NCBI RefSeq assembly: GCF_015024225.1
Contig: NZ_JACJGM010000012.1
Location: 62,001-126,000 of the forward strand
DNA length: 64,000 bases
Source: Nocardioides lijunqiniae
GTDB lineage: Bacteria > Actinomycetota > Actinomycetes > Propionibacteriales > Nocardioidaceae
Direction of reading: 5' to 3'
In this document: positions 9,538-17,231 of the stretch, one piece after another
Layout of the letters: the number at the start of each line of letters is the position of its first letter
Position numbering within the stretch: position 1 is the first letter of the stretch
Made by a program: the position numbers and the translations under genes
Notes under the pieces: model-generated
The model's database searches: none
Seen by the model: the letters and a program-made list of their open reading frames with translations, nothing else
What the model was told of the DNA's origin: nothing

Positions 9538-10835
9538 GCACGGCGTCGGCGACCAGGTCGGGCCGGGGCATCGTCGTCGGGGCGGTGGCGGCCGCGCCGG
9601 TGCTGGGGCTGCTCGCCGGCTTCGCCCCCGTGGCGGCGCTGCTCGGGGTGATCGCCCTCGTGGTGGTCGTGGCCCTGCTGCTCCGCGTGGAGTGGGCCGC
9701 CCTCGCCGTCGTCGGCACGGCGGTCTTCGAGGACTACCTCGCGCCGGTCGACCCCCGGGTGATGAAGGCGCTGGCCCTGCTCCTCGTGGGCTCCTGGATG
9801 CTGCGCCGGTGCACCGGCCGCCTGCATGACGGCGGCCGCAGCACCGTGCTGGCGTGCGCGCTCGCGTTCGTCGCCGTCCTGCTCGCCGCGACGGCGCTGC
9901 ACACCAACGGCCAGGCCAGCATCGACGTGCTCCTGCGCTACGCCGGCTTCCTCGCCGTGCTCGCCGTCCTCACCGACGTGATGCGCGCCGGACTGGCGCC
10001 CGCCCGCGTCGCGCGTGTCTACGTGCTGTCGTGCACCGTGGCCTCGGCCTGCGGGATCACGGAGTACATCATGGGCGAGGACCGGCGCGTGGGCGGCCCG
10101 ATCGGCGACCCCAACGACCTCGCGTTCTTCCTGCTGGCGGCGCTGCCCCTGGCCTTCGCGCTGCGCGGCTCGGCGCGACGGGCGTGGGTCTACGACCTCG
10201 CCGCCGGCGTCATCCTGCTCGCCGTGCTCGGGACGCTGTCGCGCGGCGCCCTGGTCGGGATCGCGCTGATCGCCGTCGCAGCACTGCTGATGGGGCTGAT
10301 CCGCTGGAAGGTGGCGCTCGGCTTCGCCGCGCTCACGGTCGTCGGCCTGCTCGTCGTCCTGACCGCGTTCCCGCAGATGATCGACACCAGCCTGTCGCAG
10401 AAGGGCCACGTGGCCGACCAGAACGTCTCCGAGCGGCTCGACCTGTGGCAGTCCGCCGGGCGCATGACGCTGGAGAACCCCGTCCTGGGGCTGGGGCCGG
10501 GCGCGTTCAGCCAGCAGCACCGCGACTTCGCCGACTCCCTGCCGATCAACATCAACCACACCCTCGACGTCGCCCACAACACCTACCTCGAGGTGTCCTC
10601 GGAGACCGGCGTGGTGGGCCTCCTCGTCTTCCTCTCGATCCTGGTCACGGCCTACGCCGGCGCCCGCTCGCACTGGCGGCGCACCGGCGACCCGCTCGGG
10701 GCCGCGGTGTGCGTCGCGCTGCTCGGCACGGCGGTCGCGGCGGCGTTCGTCACCGAGCAGTACTTCCTGCCCCTGTGGCTGCTCGCGGCCCTGGGGGCGG
10801 CGCTCGGTGCTGCCGTCGCGCCGGCGCGGGAGTGA
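9534..10835 (+). CDS. O-antigen ligase/polymerase-like membrane protein (Wzy_C)
   Basis: 433-residue polytopic membrane protein with about 10-12 helices. Family marks are GDPNDLAFFLL, LSRGALVG, and the large loop with SERLDLWQSAGRM, NPVLGLGPGAF and AHNTYLEVSSETGVVGL, typical of the Wzy_C domain. It would polymerise or ligate repeat units delivered by the neighbouring flippase on the outer face of the membrane. The GTG at 9534 overlaps the deacetylase stop (GTGA), and the N-terminus begins VSTASATRSGRG. Whether it is a polymerase or a ligase cannot be told from sequence; in a Gram-positive polysaccharide operon a polymerase is more likely. Confidence 0.85.
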   Translation: MSTASATRSGRGIVVGAVAAAPVLGLLAGFAPVAALLGVIALVVVVALLLRVEWAALAVVGTAVFEDYLAPVDPRVMKALALLLVGSWMLRRCTGRLHDGGRSTVLACALAFVAVLLAATALHTNGQASIDVLLRYAGFLAVLAVLTDVMRAGLAPARVARVYVLSCTVASACGITEYIMGEDRRVGGPIGDPNDLAFFLLAALPLAFALRGSARRAWVYDLAAGVILLAVLGTLSRGALVGIALIAVAALLMGLIRWKVALGFAALTVVGLLVVLTAFPQMIDTSLSQKGHVADQNVSERLDLWQSAGRMTLENPVLGLGPGAFSQQHRDFADSLPININHTLDVAHNTYLEVSSETGVVGLLVFLSILVTAYAGARSHWRRTGDPLGAAVCVALLGTAVAAAFVTEQYFLPLWLLAALGAALGAAVAPARE

Positions 10836-10840
10836 GCGGC

Positions 10841-11956
10841 ATGCGCGTCGTCCAGCTCCTGACCCAGCGGACCGGGGGACCGGTCGACCACGCGGTCGAC
10901 GTGGCCGTCGGGATGGCCGGCCGGGGTCACGAGAGCCACGTCGTCGGGCCCGAGTCCGACGGCACCGCCCGCGCCCGTGCCGCCGGCGTCACCTGGCACC
11001 CCCTGGAGATGGCCACCAAGCAGGACGTCGGCGGCGGCGCGGCGGTCGCGCGTCGCCTCGTCTCCCTCCGCCCCGACGTGCTGCACCTGCAGGACCGGCG
11101 CGCGGGCTGGATCGGGAGGCTCCTGGCGCGCCGCCTCCGCGGGGCCGGGATCGTCTACACGCTCCACGGGGTGGCCGACGGTCTCTCCGACCTGGTGCCC
11201 GGCAACGCCCTGGCGGCCCCGCGGCGGCGCCGCGACCGCTGGTACTACCTCGACGGCGAGCGGGCCGTGACCCGGTGGAGCGGCGCGCGCGTGGTGGTCC
11301 CCAGCGCGGCGGTCGCGAGCTTCGCCCTGGAGCACGTCCGGCTCGACCCCGACCGCGTCGACGTCGTGCCCAACGGCGTCGACCCGGTCCGCTTCGCGCC
11401 CGCGGGCGCATCGCCACGGCGTCCGCCCACGGCGCTGTGGCTGGGCGTCCTGGGCGAGGTCAAGCGCGTCGACGTCCTGCTGGACGCCGCCGAGCGGGTG
11501 CCCGACCTGCGGCTCCTCGTGGCGGGGGACGGGCCCCTGCTGCCGGAGGTCGAGCGCCGCGCGGCGCAGCCCGGCCTCGCCGGTCGGGTCTCGCTCCTGG
11601 GCCGCGTCCACGACCCGGCGCCGCTCTTCGCGGACGCCGACCTCTTCGCGCTCACCTCCGCGGCCGAGAACTGCCCGCTGGCGCTGCTCCAGGCCATGGC
11701 CTCCGGCCTGCCCGCGGTGGCCTCGGCCGTCGGTGGCGTGCCCGAGGTGCTCCGCGACGGCGTGGACGGCCTGCTGTGCCCGGCCGGCGACGTGCCCGGG
11801 TTCGCCGCCGCGCTCGGCTCGCTGGCGGCGGACGCGTCGGCCCGCCGGCGGATGGGGGACTCCGCCCGCGCCCGCATCCTCGAGGGCTACACGGAGGACC
11901 ACTGCCTCGACGGCCTGCTGGAGAGCTATGCGAGGGCCCGGTCGTGCGCGCGCTGA
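10841..11956 (+). CDS. GT4-type glycosyltransferase
   Basis: 371 residues in the GT-B fold of family 4. The N-terminal half begins MRVVQLLTQRTGGPVDHA and contains VVPNGVDPVRFAP. The C-terminal donor-binding half has GDGPLLPEVERRA, LTSAAENCPLALLQAMASGLPAVAS and the ExxxxxxxE-like EVLRDGVDG region. It would add a nucleotide-activated sugar to the lipid-linked repeat unit in the cytoplasm. GGGAG lies 8 bases before the ATG at 10841; a GTG at 10832 would overlap the ligase stop and is an alternative. Its 3' end overlaps the next glycosyltransferase. Confidence 0.88.
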   Translation: MRVVQLLTQRTGGPVDHAVDVAVGMAGRGHESHVVGPESDGTARARAAGVTWHPLEMATKQDVGGGAAVARRLVSLRPDVLHLQDRRAGWIGRLLARRLRGAGIVYTLHGVADGLSDLVPGNALAAPRRRRDRWYYLDGERAVTRWSGARVVVPSAAVASFALEHVRLDPDRVDVVPNGVDPVRFAPAGASPRRPPTALWLGVLGEVKRVDVLLDAAERVPDLRLLVAGDGPLLPEVERRAAQPGLAGRVSLLGRVHDPAPLFADADLFALTSAAENCPLALLQAMASGLPAVASAVGGVPEVLRDGVDGLLCPAGDVPGFAAALGSLAADASARRRMGDSARARILEGYTEDHCLDGLLESYARARSCAR

Positions 11957-13014
11957 TGGTGGTGGCCGAGCTCGGCTCCGGTGGCGCCGAGACGATGGTC
12001 GACGACCTCGCCCGCGGGCTCACGGCGCAAGGGGACGACGTCACCGCCGTGAGCAACGGTGGCTGGCGCGCCGAGCTGCTGGCGGCCGACGGTCTCGCCA
12101 CGCTGACCGTGCCCCTGCGCGCCCGCGACCCGCGCTCGCTGCTGCGTGCGGTGCTGGCGATCCGCCGGGAGGCGCGCCGTCGGCCCGTCGACGTCGTGCA
12201 CGCCCACAACGTGCGGGCCGCGCTCGCCGCCCGCCTGGGCACCCAGCGGCTGCGACGACGACCGCCGCTGGTGTGCACCGTCCACGGCCTCGCCGACGAG
12301 GACTACCCGCAGGCGGCCCGCCTGCTGGGCAGGTGCGCCGACCTGGTCGTCGCGGTGTCGGGCGACGTGCGCGACCGGCTCGTCGAGGCGGGCCTCGACC
12401 CGGGCGCGGTGCAGGTGGTCGAGAACGCCACCGCCGGGGTGGAGACGCCCGACCGGGCCGCCGCCCGCCGTGAGCTGGGGCTGGACCCCGACCGTGCGGC
12501 GGCGCTGTGCGTGGCCCGCCTCGCGGCCCCCAAGCGGCACGACCTCCTCGTCGCCGCGTGGGGGAGCCTCCCCGGCGACGCCCTGCTCCTGGTGGCCGGC
12601 GACGGCCCCGAGCGCGAGAACGTCGCCCGCCTCGTGGCGGAGGCCGGGCTGACCGAGCGGATCACCCTGCTCGGGGACCGGCGCGACGTCGACCGGCTCC
12701 TGGCGGCCAGCGACGCGCTGGTGCTGGCCAGCGACCGCGAGGGGTTGCCGGTGAGCGTGCTCGAGGCGATGTCCGCCGGCGTGCCGGTCGTGGCCTCCGC
12801 CGTGGGCGGCCTCCTGGCGCTGGACGCCGCGACGGTGGAGCTGGTGGTGCCGGGATCTGCAGCCGACCTGGCCCGCGGTGTCTCCCGGGTGCTCGACGAC
12901 CCGGTCAGGCACGCGGCCCTGAGCGCGGCGGGGCGTGCGCTGTGGGAGGAGCGGTTCACGTCGGCGGCGATGCTGGCGGCGTACCGGGGCCTCTACGCCG
13001 TCGTCGCCGGTTAG
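11944..13014 (+). CDS. GT4-type glycosyltransferase
   Basis: 356 residues, GT-B fold, family 4. The start GTG at 11944 gives VRALMVVAELGSGGAETM, the usual first strand and glycine-rich loop, and GAGGG lies 7 bases ahead. The alternative ATG at 11956 would trim the first strand. C-terminal marks are GDGPERENVARL, ASDREGLPVSVLEAMSAGVPVVASAVGG. It acts in the cytoplasm on lipid-linked sugars. It overlaps the preceding gene by 13 bases and is the last gene of the run that starts with the flippase. The next 169 bases separate it from the chain-length gene. Confidence 0.86.
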   Translation: MRALMVVAELGSGGAETMVDDLARGLTAQGDDVTAVSNGGWRAELLAADGLATLTVPLRARDPRSLLRAVLAIRREARRRPVDVVHAHNVRAALAARLGTQRLRRRPPLVCTVHGLADEDYPQAARLLGRCADLVVAVSGDVRDRLVEAGLDPGAVQVVENATAGVETPDRAAARRELGLDPDRAAALCVARLAAPKRHDLLVAAWGSLPGDALLLVAGDGPERENVARLVAEAGLTERITLLGDRRDVDRLLAASDALVLASDREGLPVSVLEAMSAGVPVVASAVGGLLALDAATVELVVPGSAADLARGVSRVLDDPVRHAALSAAGRALWEERFTSAAMLAAYRGLYAVVAG

Positions 13015-13038
13015 CCCGAGTGGGCGCCGTCACGTAGG

Positions 13039-13150
13039 CTGGGGGGCGCTCGTTGGTCTGGTCCACCGGCACTCGAACCGGTCGGGGACTGACCTCGTGC
13101 ACGTGTGTCTCACACGGGGGGCAGTACGGCCGGAGTCCCCTCCGGTCGGC
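13039..13150 (+). promoter_or_regulatory. Structured leader of the chain-length operon
   Basis: The 169-base gap before the GTG at 13184 holds CTGGGGGG (13039-13046) just after a possible -10 TAGGCT, a second run GGGGGG (13116-13121) right after a CGTGTG/CACACG hairpin, and a CCGGAG/CTCCGG hairpin near 13130-13147. The repeated G-tracts link it to the other genes of the locus. No known riboswitch class was recognised. Confidence 0.35.
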
Positions 13151-13183
13151 TAGGGGATGTACCGGCACGAGTGAGGATGACCA

Positions 13184-14452
13184 GTGGAGCTGCGTGACAT
13201 CGGGGGGGCGCTGTGGCGCCAGAAGGTGCTGGTGGTGCTGATCCTGGCACTGACCGGTGCCGCAGTGGCGGCGGGGCTCATGGCCGCGCCGAAGGTCTAC
13301 ACGTCCACGGCCACCGTCGCGGCCACGGCCGCGCCGGAGAGCACGACCAGCAGCGAGGACCTCAACTCCCTGCGCGGGACGCTGGGAGAGATCTCCAACT
13401 CGCGCGCCGTCCTGGAGGACGTGCGTTCCCGGCTGGACGTCGACCGCTCGCTCGAGCAGCTGCGCGGCTCGATCAGCGGCATGTGGGTCGACGGGACGAT
13501 CCTGGTCCAGATCACGGTCGAGGACCAGGACCCCAAGAGCGCCGCGCGCATCGCCAACATCGTCGCCGACGTGCTCCCGCTGCACGACCCGAGCAACGGC
13601 GCCTTCCTCTTCAGCACCAGCAATCCCGCGCAGCCGCCGGCGACGTACTCCAGCCCGAACCTGCTGCTGGGCATCGGCGTCGGAGCGCTGCTGGCGGTGA
13701 TCCTCGCGGTCTCCGCCGCCCTGCTGCGCGACCGGCGGGGGCGCAACATGGACGGCCCCGCCGACATCGCGGAGGCGGCCGTCGCCCCCGTGCTGGCGCA
13801 GGTGGCCGCACCGCGCGACCCCACGACGCTGCCCGCGCTCTATCCCGGCACCAGCGCCGCCGCCGTCTTCCGCCAGCTCCGCATCGCGCTCGAGGCCGAG
13901 GCGAGCCACGACCCGGTCAGCCGGGTCGTGGTCACCGGGGTGACCAGCGCCGACGTCAACGTCTGGCTGGGCGCCAACCTGGCGATCTCCCTGGCCAACG
14001 TCGGGCGCAAGGTCCTGCTGGTCGACGGCCGGATGGGTGAGCGCCACGGCAAGCCGATCGTCGGGGGACCGGACACCGCCGGTCTCTACGACGTCCTCAA
14101 CGGCGCCGACCTCGACTCCGCGCTCAGCCCCGGCCCCGTCGGCGAGCTGACCGTCCTGCCCTCGGGCAGCTGGGGCGGGGAGCCCACCGAGACGCTGATC
14201 GAGACGCGCTTCGCCGACGCCATGGCCCAGATGTCCGCCCGCTTCGACGTGGTCGTGGTCCTGGCGCCGCCCCTGGACGTGTGCGACGACGCGCGGGTGA
14301 TGGCCATGGGTGGCTCGATGCTGCTCGCCGTCCCCGAGGGCGCGGTCTCCGCCGACCAGCTGCGCCTGCACTCCGAGCGGGTCCGCGCCGTCGGCGTACG
14401 GCTGCTCGGGACCGTCCTGGTCACGCGCCGCTCCGAGCGGGTCCCCGGCTGA
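13184..14452 (+). CDS. Wzz/YveK-like chain-length determinant with degenerate BY-kinase domain
   Basis: 422 residues. An N-terminal helix (about 12-34) and a second helix (about 160-182) flank an extracytoplasmic Wzz-type domain. The C-terminal 240 residues look like a bacterial tyrosine kinase/ParA fold with VVVTGVTSADVNVWLGANLA and KVLLVDGRM, but the P-loop Gly-Lys-Ser/Thr is absent, and there is no Tyr-rich tail. It should regulate polymer length but not phosphorylate. The GTG start has GAGG 7 bases upstream. Its stop overlaps the CTG that begins the next glycosyltransferase. Confidence 0.82.
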   Translation: MELRDIGGALWRQKVLVVLILALTGAAVAAGLMAAPKVYTSTATVAATAAPESTTSSEDLNSLRGTLGEISNSRAVLEDVRSRLDVDRSLEQLRGSISGMWVDGTILVQITVEDQDPKSAARIANIVADVLPLHDPSNGAFLFSTSNPAQPPATYSSPNLLLGIGVGALLAVILAVSAALLRDRRGRNMDGPADIAEAAVAPVLAQVAAPRDPTTLPALYPGTSAAAVFRQLRIALEAEASHDPVSRVVVTGVTSADVNVWLGANLAISLANVGRKVLLVDGRMGERHGKPIVGGPDTAGLYDVLNGADLDSALSPGPVGELTVLPSGSWGGEPTETLIETRFADAMAQMSARFDVVVVLAPPLDVCDDARVMAMGGSMLLAVPEGAVSADQLRLHSERVRAVGVRLLGTVLVTRRSERVPG

Positions 14453-15585
14453 GCGGGCGCCCGGTCGCCCCGCGCGTCCTGCACGTCTCCGCGCCCACCA
14501 CCGAGGGCGTCGCCCGGGTCGCCCTGGACTACCTCCGCGACCAGGTGGGCCGTGGCTGGCACGTCACGCTCGCCTGCCCCGACACCGGCTGGCTGGGGCC
14601 CGAGGCCGAGGCCGCGGGCGTCCGGGTGCTGACCTGGCGGGCGCGCCGCTCACCCGGCCCCTCGCTGGCGCGCGAGGTGACCACGCTCTCGCGCGTCGTC
14701 GCGACCAGCGGTCCCGACGTCGTCCACCTGCACAGCGCCAAGGCCGGCCTCGCGGGTCGGCTCGTCCTGCGGGGGCGCGTGCCCACGATCTTCCAGCCGC
14801 ACGCCTGGTCGTTCCTGGCGGCCTCCGGCCCGGTGCGCGCCGGCTCCCTGGCCTGGGAGCGGCGCGCAGTCCGCTGGACCACCGAGCTCGTGTGCGTGAG
14901 CGAGGGGGAGCGGCTGCTCGGCGCTTCCCGCGGCGTGCTGGCCGCGACCACCGTCGTGCCCAACGGGGTCGACCTGGGCCGCCTGACCGCCGGCGATGAC
15001 GCTTCGCGCTCGGCGGTCCGTGCCTCCCTGGGGCTGGCCGAGGCGCCGACGGTCGTCTGCGTGGGCCGTCTGGCGCCCCAGAAGGGTCAGGCGGACCTGT
15101 TGGAGGCGTGGCCGCAGGTGCGGGACCGGGCGCCGGGGGCGAGCCTGGTGCTCGTGGGCGACGGCCCCGACCGCGCCGAGCTCGAGCAGCGGGCGAGGTC
15201 GCTGCCCGGGGTGCGCCTGGTCGGCGCCCGCTCCGACGTGGCGACGTGGCTCGCCGCGGCGGACGTCGTCGCGGTGCCGTCCCGCTGGGAGGGGATGGCC
15301 CTGGTCCCGCTCGAGGCGATGGCGACCGGCCGCAGCGTCGTTGCCACCGACGTCACGGGCGTGGCCGACAGCGTCCCGCCCGCCGCCGGTGCCGTCGTGC
15401 CCGCGGCCAGCCCGGCCGCGCTGGCCGACGCCCTCGTCGTGCGACTCCTCGACCCGGCTCTCGCCGCGGCCGAGGGGACGGCCGGCCGAGCCCACGTCGA
15501 GGCCCACCACGACGCGGCGCAGGCGGCGCAGACGGTCGCCGAGGTGACTAGGCGGCTCGCCGCTCCTCGGTCGCCGACGAGGTGA
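14449..15585 (+). CDS. GT4-type glycosyltransferase with a probable CTG start
   Basis: 378 residues, GT-B fold. N-terminal strand RVLHVSAPTTEGVARVAL, central VVPNGVDLGRL, then VGRLAPQKGQADLLEAW, VGDGPDRAELE and VPSRWEGMALVPLEAMATGRSVVA. No ATG, GTG or TTG lies in frame between the distant GTG at 14281 and residues inside the domain; the CTG at 14449 forms a CTGA overlap with the chain-length stop and gives a normal N-terminus (LSGRPVAPRVLHVS). I therefore propose CTG initiation by translational coupling. The 3' end overlaps the convergent priming transferase by 38 bases. Confidence 0.84.
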   Translation: MSGRPVAPRVLHVSAPTTEGVARVALDYLRDQVGRGWHVTLACPDTGWLGPEAEAAGVRVLTWRARRSPGPSLAREVTTLSRVVATSGPDVVHLHSAKAGLAGRLVLRGRVPTIFQPHAWSFLAASGPVRAGSLAWERRAVRWTTELVCVSEGERLLGASRGVLAATTVVPNGVDLGRLTAGDDASRSAVRASLGLAEAPTVVCVGRLAPQKGQADLLEAWPQVRDRAPGASLVLVGDGPDRAELEQRARSLPGVRLVGARSDVATWLAAADVVAVPSRWEGMALVPLEAMATGRSVVATDVTGVADSVPPAAGAVVPAASPAALADALVVRLLDPALAAAEGTAGRAHVEAHHDAAQAAQTVAEVTRRLAAPRSPTR

Positions 15586-16975
15586 GCGCCAGCACCTTCG
15601 TGCGGGAGCCCGGGGCGCGCAGGACCGCGCGCACGGTGCGCATCATGATCTTGACGTCGCCCCAGAGCGACCAGTTCTCGATGTAGAAGTTGTCGAAGCG
15701 CACCCGGTCGTCGATCGAGGTGTCGCCACGCAGGTCGTTGACCTGCGCCCAGCCGGTCATGCCGGTCTGCACGCGGTGCCGGTCCTCGTAGCGCTCCTGC
15801 GACCGCGAGAACTCCCGGACGAAGTGGGGACGCTCGGGACGCGGACCGACCAGGCTCATGTCGCCGCGCCAGACGTTCGCGAGCTGCGGCAGCTCGTCGA
15901 GGCTCGTGCGGCGCAGGATGCGGCCGACCGGGCCCACCCGGGCGTCGTTGTCGATCGACCAGGTGGTCTGGCTCTCCTCGGTGGAGGCGGGCTTCAGCGA
16001 GCGGAACTTGAACAGCGTGAAGGTGCGGCCGTGCAGGCCGACGCGGGTCTGGCGGAAGATGACGCCCGGTCCGGTCTCGATCCGCACGGCGATCGCGATG
16101 GCCGCCAGCACGGGCGACAGCAGCACCATGGCGACGGAGGAGACCGTCACGTCGAGGACGCGCTTGAGGAACAGGGCACGCGAGCGCAGCGCGGTGCGGC
16201 GCAGGCGCATCACGGCCACGTCGCGGATGACCTCCGTACGGCGGTGGCGGTCGACGCCCATCATCTCGAAGAAGCGGGGCACGACGAAGACCTGACGGTC
16301 GCTCTGCACGCAGCGGCGCACCACGTCGATGGTGTGGTGGTCCGGCGGGCCGGGGAAGGCGAACACGACGTCGTCGACGCCGAGGTCGATCATGGCGCGC
16401 TCGAGCGAGTCGATGCCTCCGAGCAGCGGGACGGGCAGGTCGCGGGCGTGCAGGTCGGGCGCGCAGTCGATCATGCCGACCGGGTTCAGGCCGTACTCGC
16501 GCCGGGCCAGGAAGGCCTCCGCCAGGCGCCTGCCCACCTCGCCCGAGCCGACGATGATCACCGGGTGAGCGGCGCGGCCGCTGCGCCGCAGCGCGTGCGT
16601 CGCGGTGTAGACCGCGGTGCGCAGGACGACCAGCAGCGCGAACATGCTGGCCGAGAAGATCGCGAGCACCGACCAGGCCGGACGGCCGCCGAGGCCCCCG
16701 AGCGGGGCGACGGCGACGAGGGTCAAGGCGGCGACCACGGCGCCGAGCGCCAGCTTGGGCAGCTCCTCCAGCACCGAGAGCACCAGGCGTGAGCGGTGCA
16801 GGTCGCTGGCGCGGCTGACGAACATCGCCGCCGCGACGGCGCCCACGACGGACGCGGGGCTCACGTGGTCGCGGACGATGAGCGCGGCCAGCACGACGGC
16901 CACCGGGTCCACGAGCGTGAGCAACGGACGGATGCTCCTGAGCCAGGGCATCAGGTCGATCGGTCGTGCGTTCAT
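15548..16975 (-). CDS. Polyprenyl glycosylphosphotransferase (initiating sugar transferase)
   Basis: 475-residue membrane enzyme that starts repeat-unit assembly by moving a sugar-1-phosphate from a nucleotide sugar to undecaprenyl phosphate. The N-terminal part has four or five helices and a Rossmann-like CoA-binding domain (IIVGSGEVGRRLAEAF). The C-terminal Bac_transf domain shows KRVLDVTVSS, a membrane-dipping helix, FRQTRVGLHGRTFTLFKFRS, DELPQLANVWRGDMSLVGPRPERP. The ATG at 16975 follows a G-tract motif; longer in-frame starts lack support. It is convergent with the GT4 gene. Which sugar is used cannot be told. Confidence 0.9.
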   Translation of the reverse strand: MNARPIDLMPWLRSIRPLLTLVDPVAVVLAALIVRDHVSPASVVGAVAAAMFVSRASDLHRSRLVLSVLEELPKLALGAVVAALTLVAVAPLGGLGGRPAWSVLAIFSASMFALLVVLRTAVYTATHALRRSGRAAHPVIIVGSGEVGRRLAEAFLARREYGLNPVGMIDCAPDLHARDLPVPLLGGIDSLERAMIDLGVDDVVFAFPGPPDHHTIDVVRRCVQSDRQVFVVPRFFEMMGVDRHRRTEVIRDVAVMRLRRTALRSRALFLKRVLDVTVSSVAMVLLSPVLAAIAIAVRIETGPGVIFRQTRVGLHGRTFTLFKFRSLKPASTEESQTTWSIDNDARVGPVGRILRRTSLDELPQLANVWRGDMSLVGPRPERPHFVREFSRSQERYEDRHRVQTGMTGWAQVNDLRGDTSIDDRVRFDNFYIENWSLWGDVKIMMRTVRAVLRAPGSRTKVLALTSSATEERRAA

Positions 16976-16979
16976 GCGG

Positions 16980-16996
16980 TATCCCCCCCAGGATAT
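16980..16996 (-). promoter_or_regulatory. G-tract motif before the priming transferase gene
   Basis: On the minus strand TATCC, TGGGG and GGGATAC run together, so the G-tract lies between TATCC and GGATA arms, ending a few bases before the ATG at 16975. It is the closest match to the motif before the gene at 4152. Confidence 0.45.
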
Positions 16997-17093
16997 GACT
17001 CTTGCTTTGGCCCCTGGCAGGCACGGGCAGAAGCCCGAGCCCCCCGAAACTCCGCCAGGTGGGCCATGCATGGTCCGAACTGACCAAGACGCA

Positions 17094-17124
17094 TAGTCAT
17101 TTCGAACTAGTCACGACCTAGTCA
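17094..17124. promoter_or_regulatory. Triple TAGTCA repeat in the divergent promoter region
   Basis: TAGTCA occurs at 17094, 17108 and 17119 in an AT-richer patch between the priming transferase (minus) and the kinase-like gene (plus). An inverted repeat GACA/TGTC follows at about 17135-17146. Repeated hexamers of this type often bind a regulator; none is identified here. Confidence 0.35.
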
Positions 17125-17231
17125 ACAAGATCGCGACAGTGTTGTCACATCGAGGTTAACGCCGCAGGTCAGCCCGGGTGACGGCCTGTGCCCGAAACGT
17201 GGCCCACCACACATCTGACAGGCTTCGGGAC

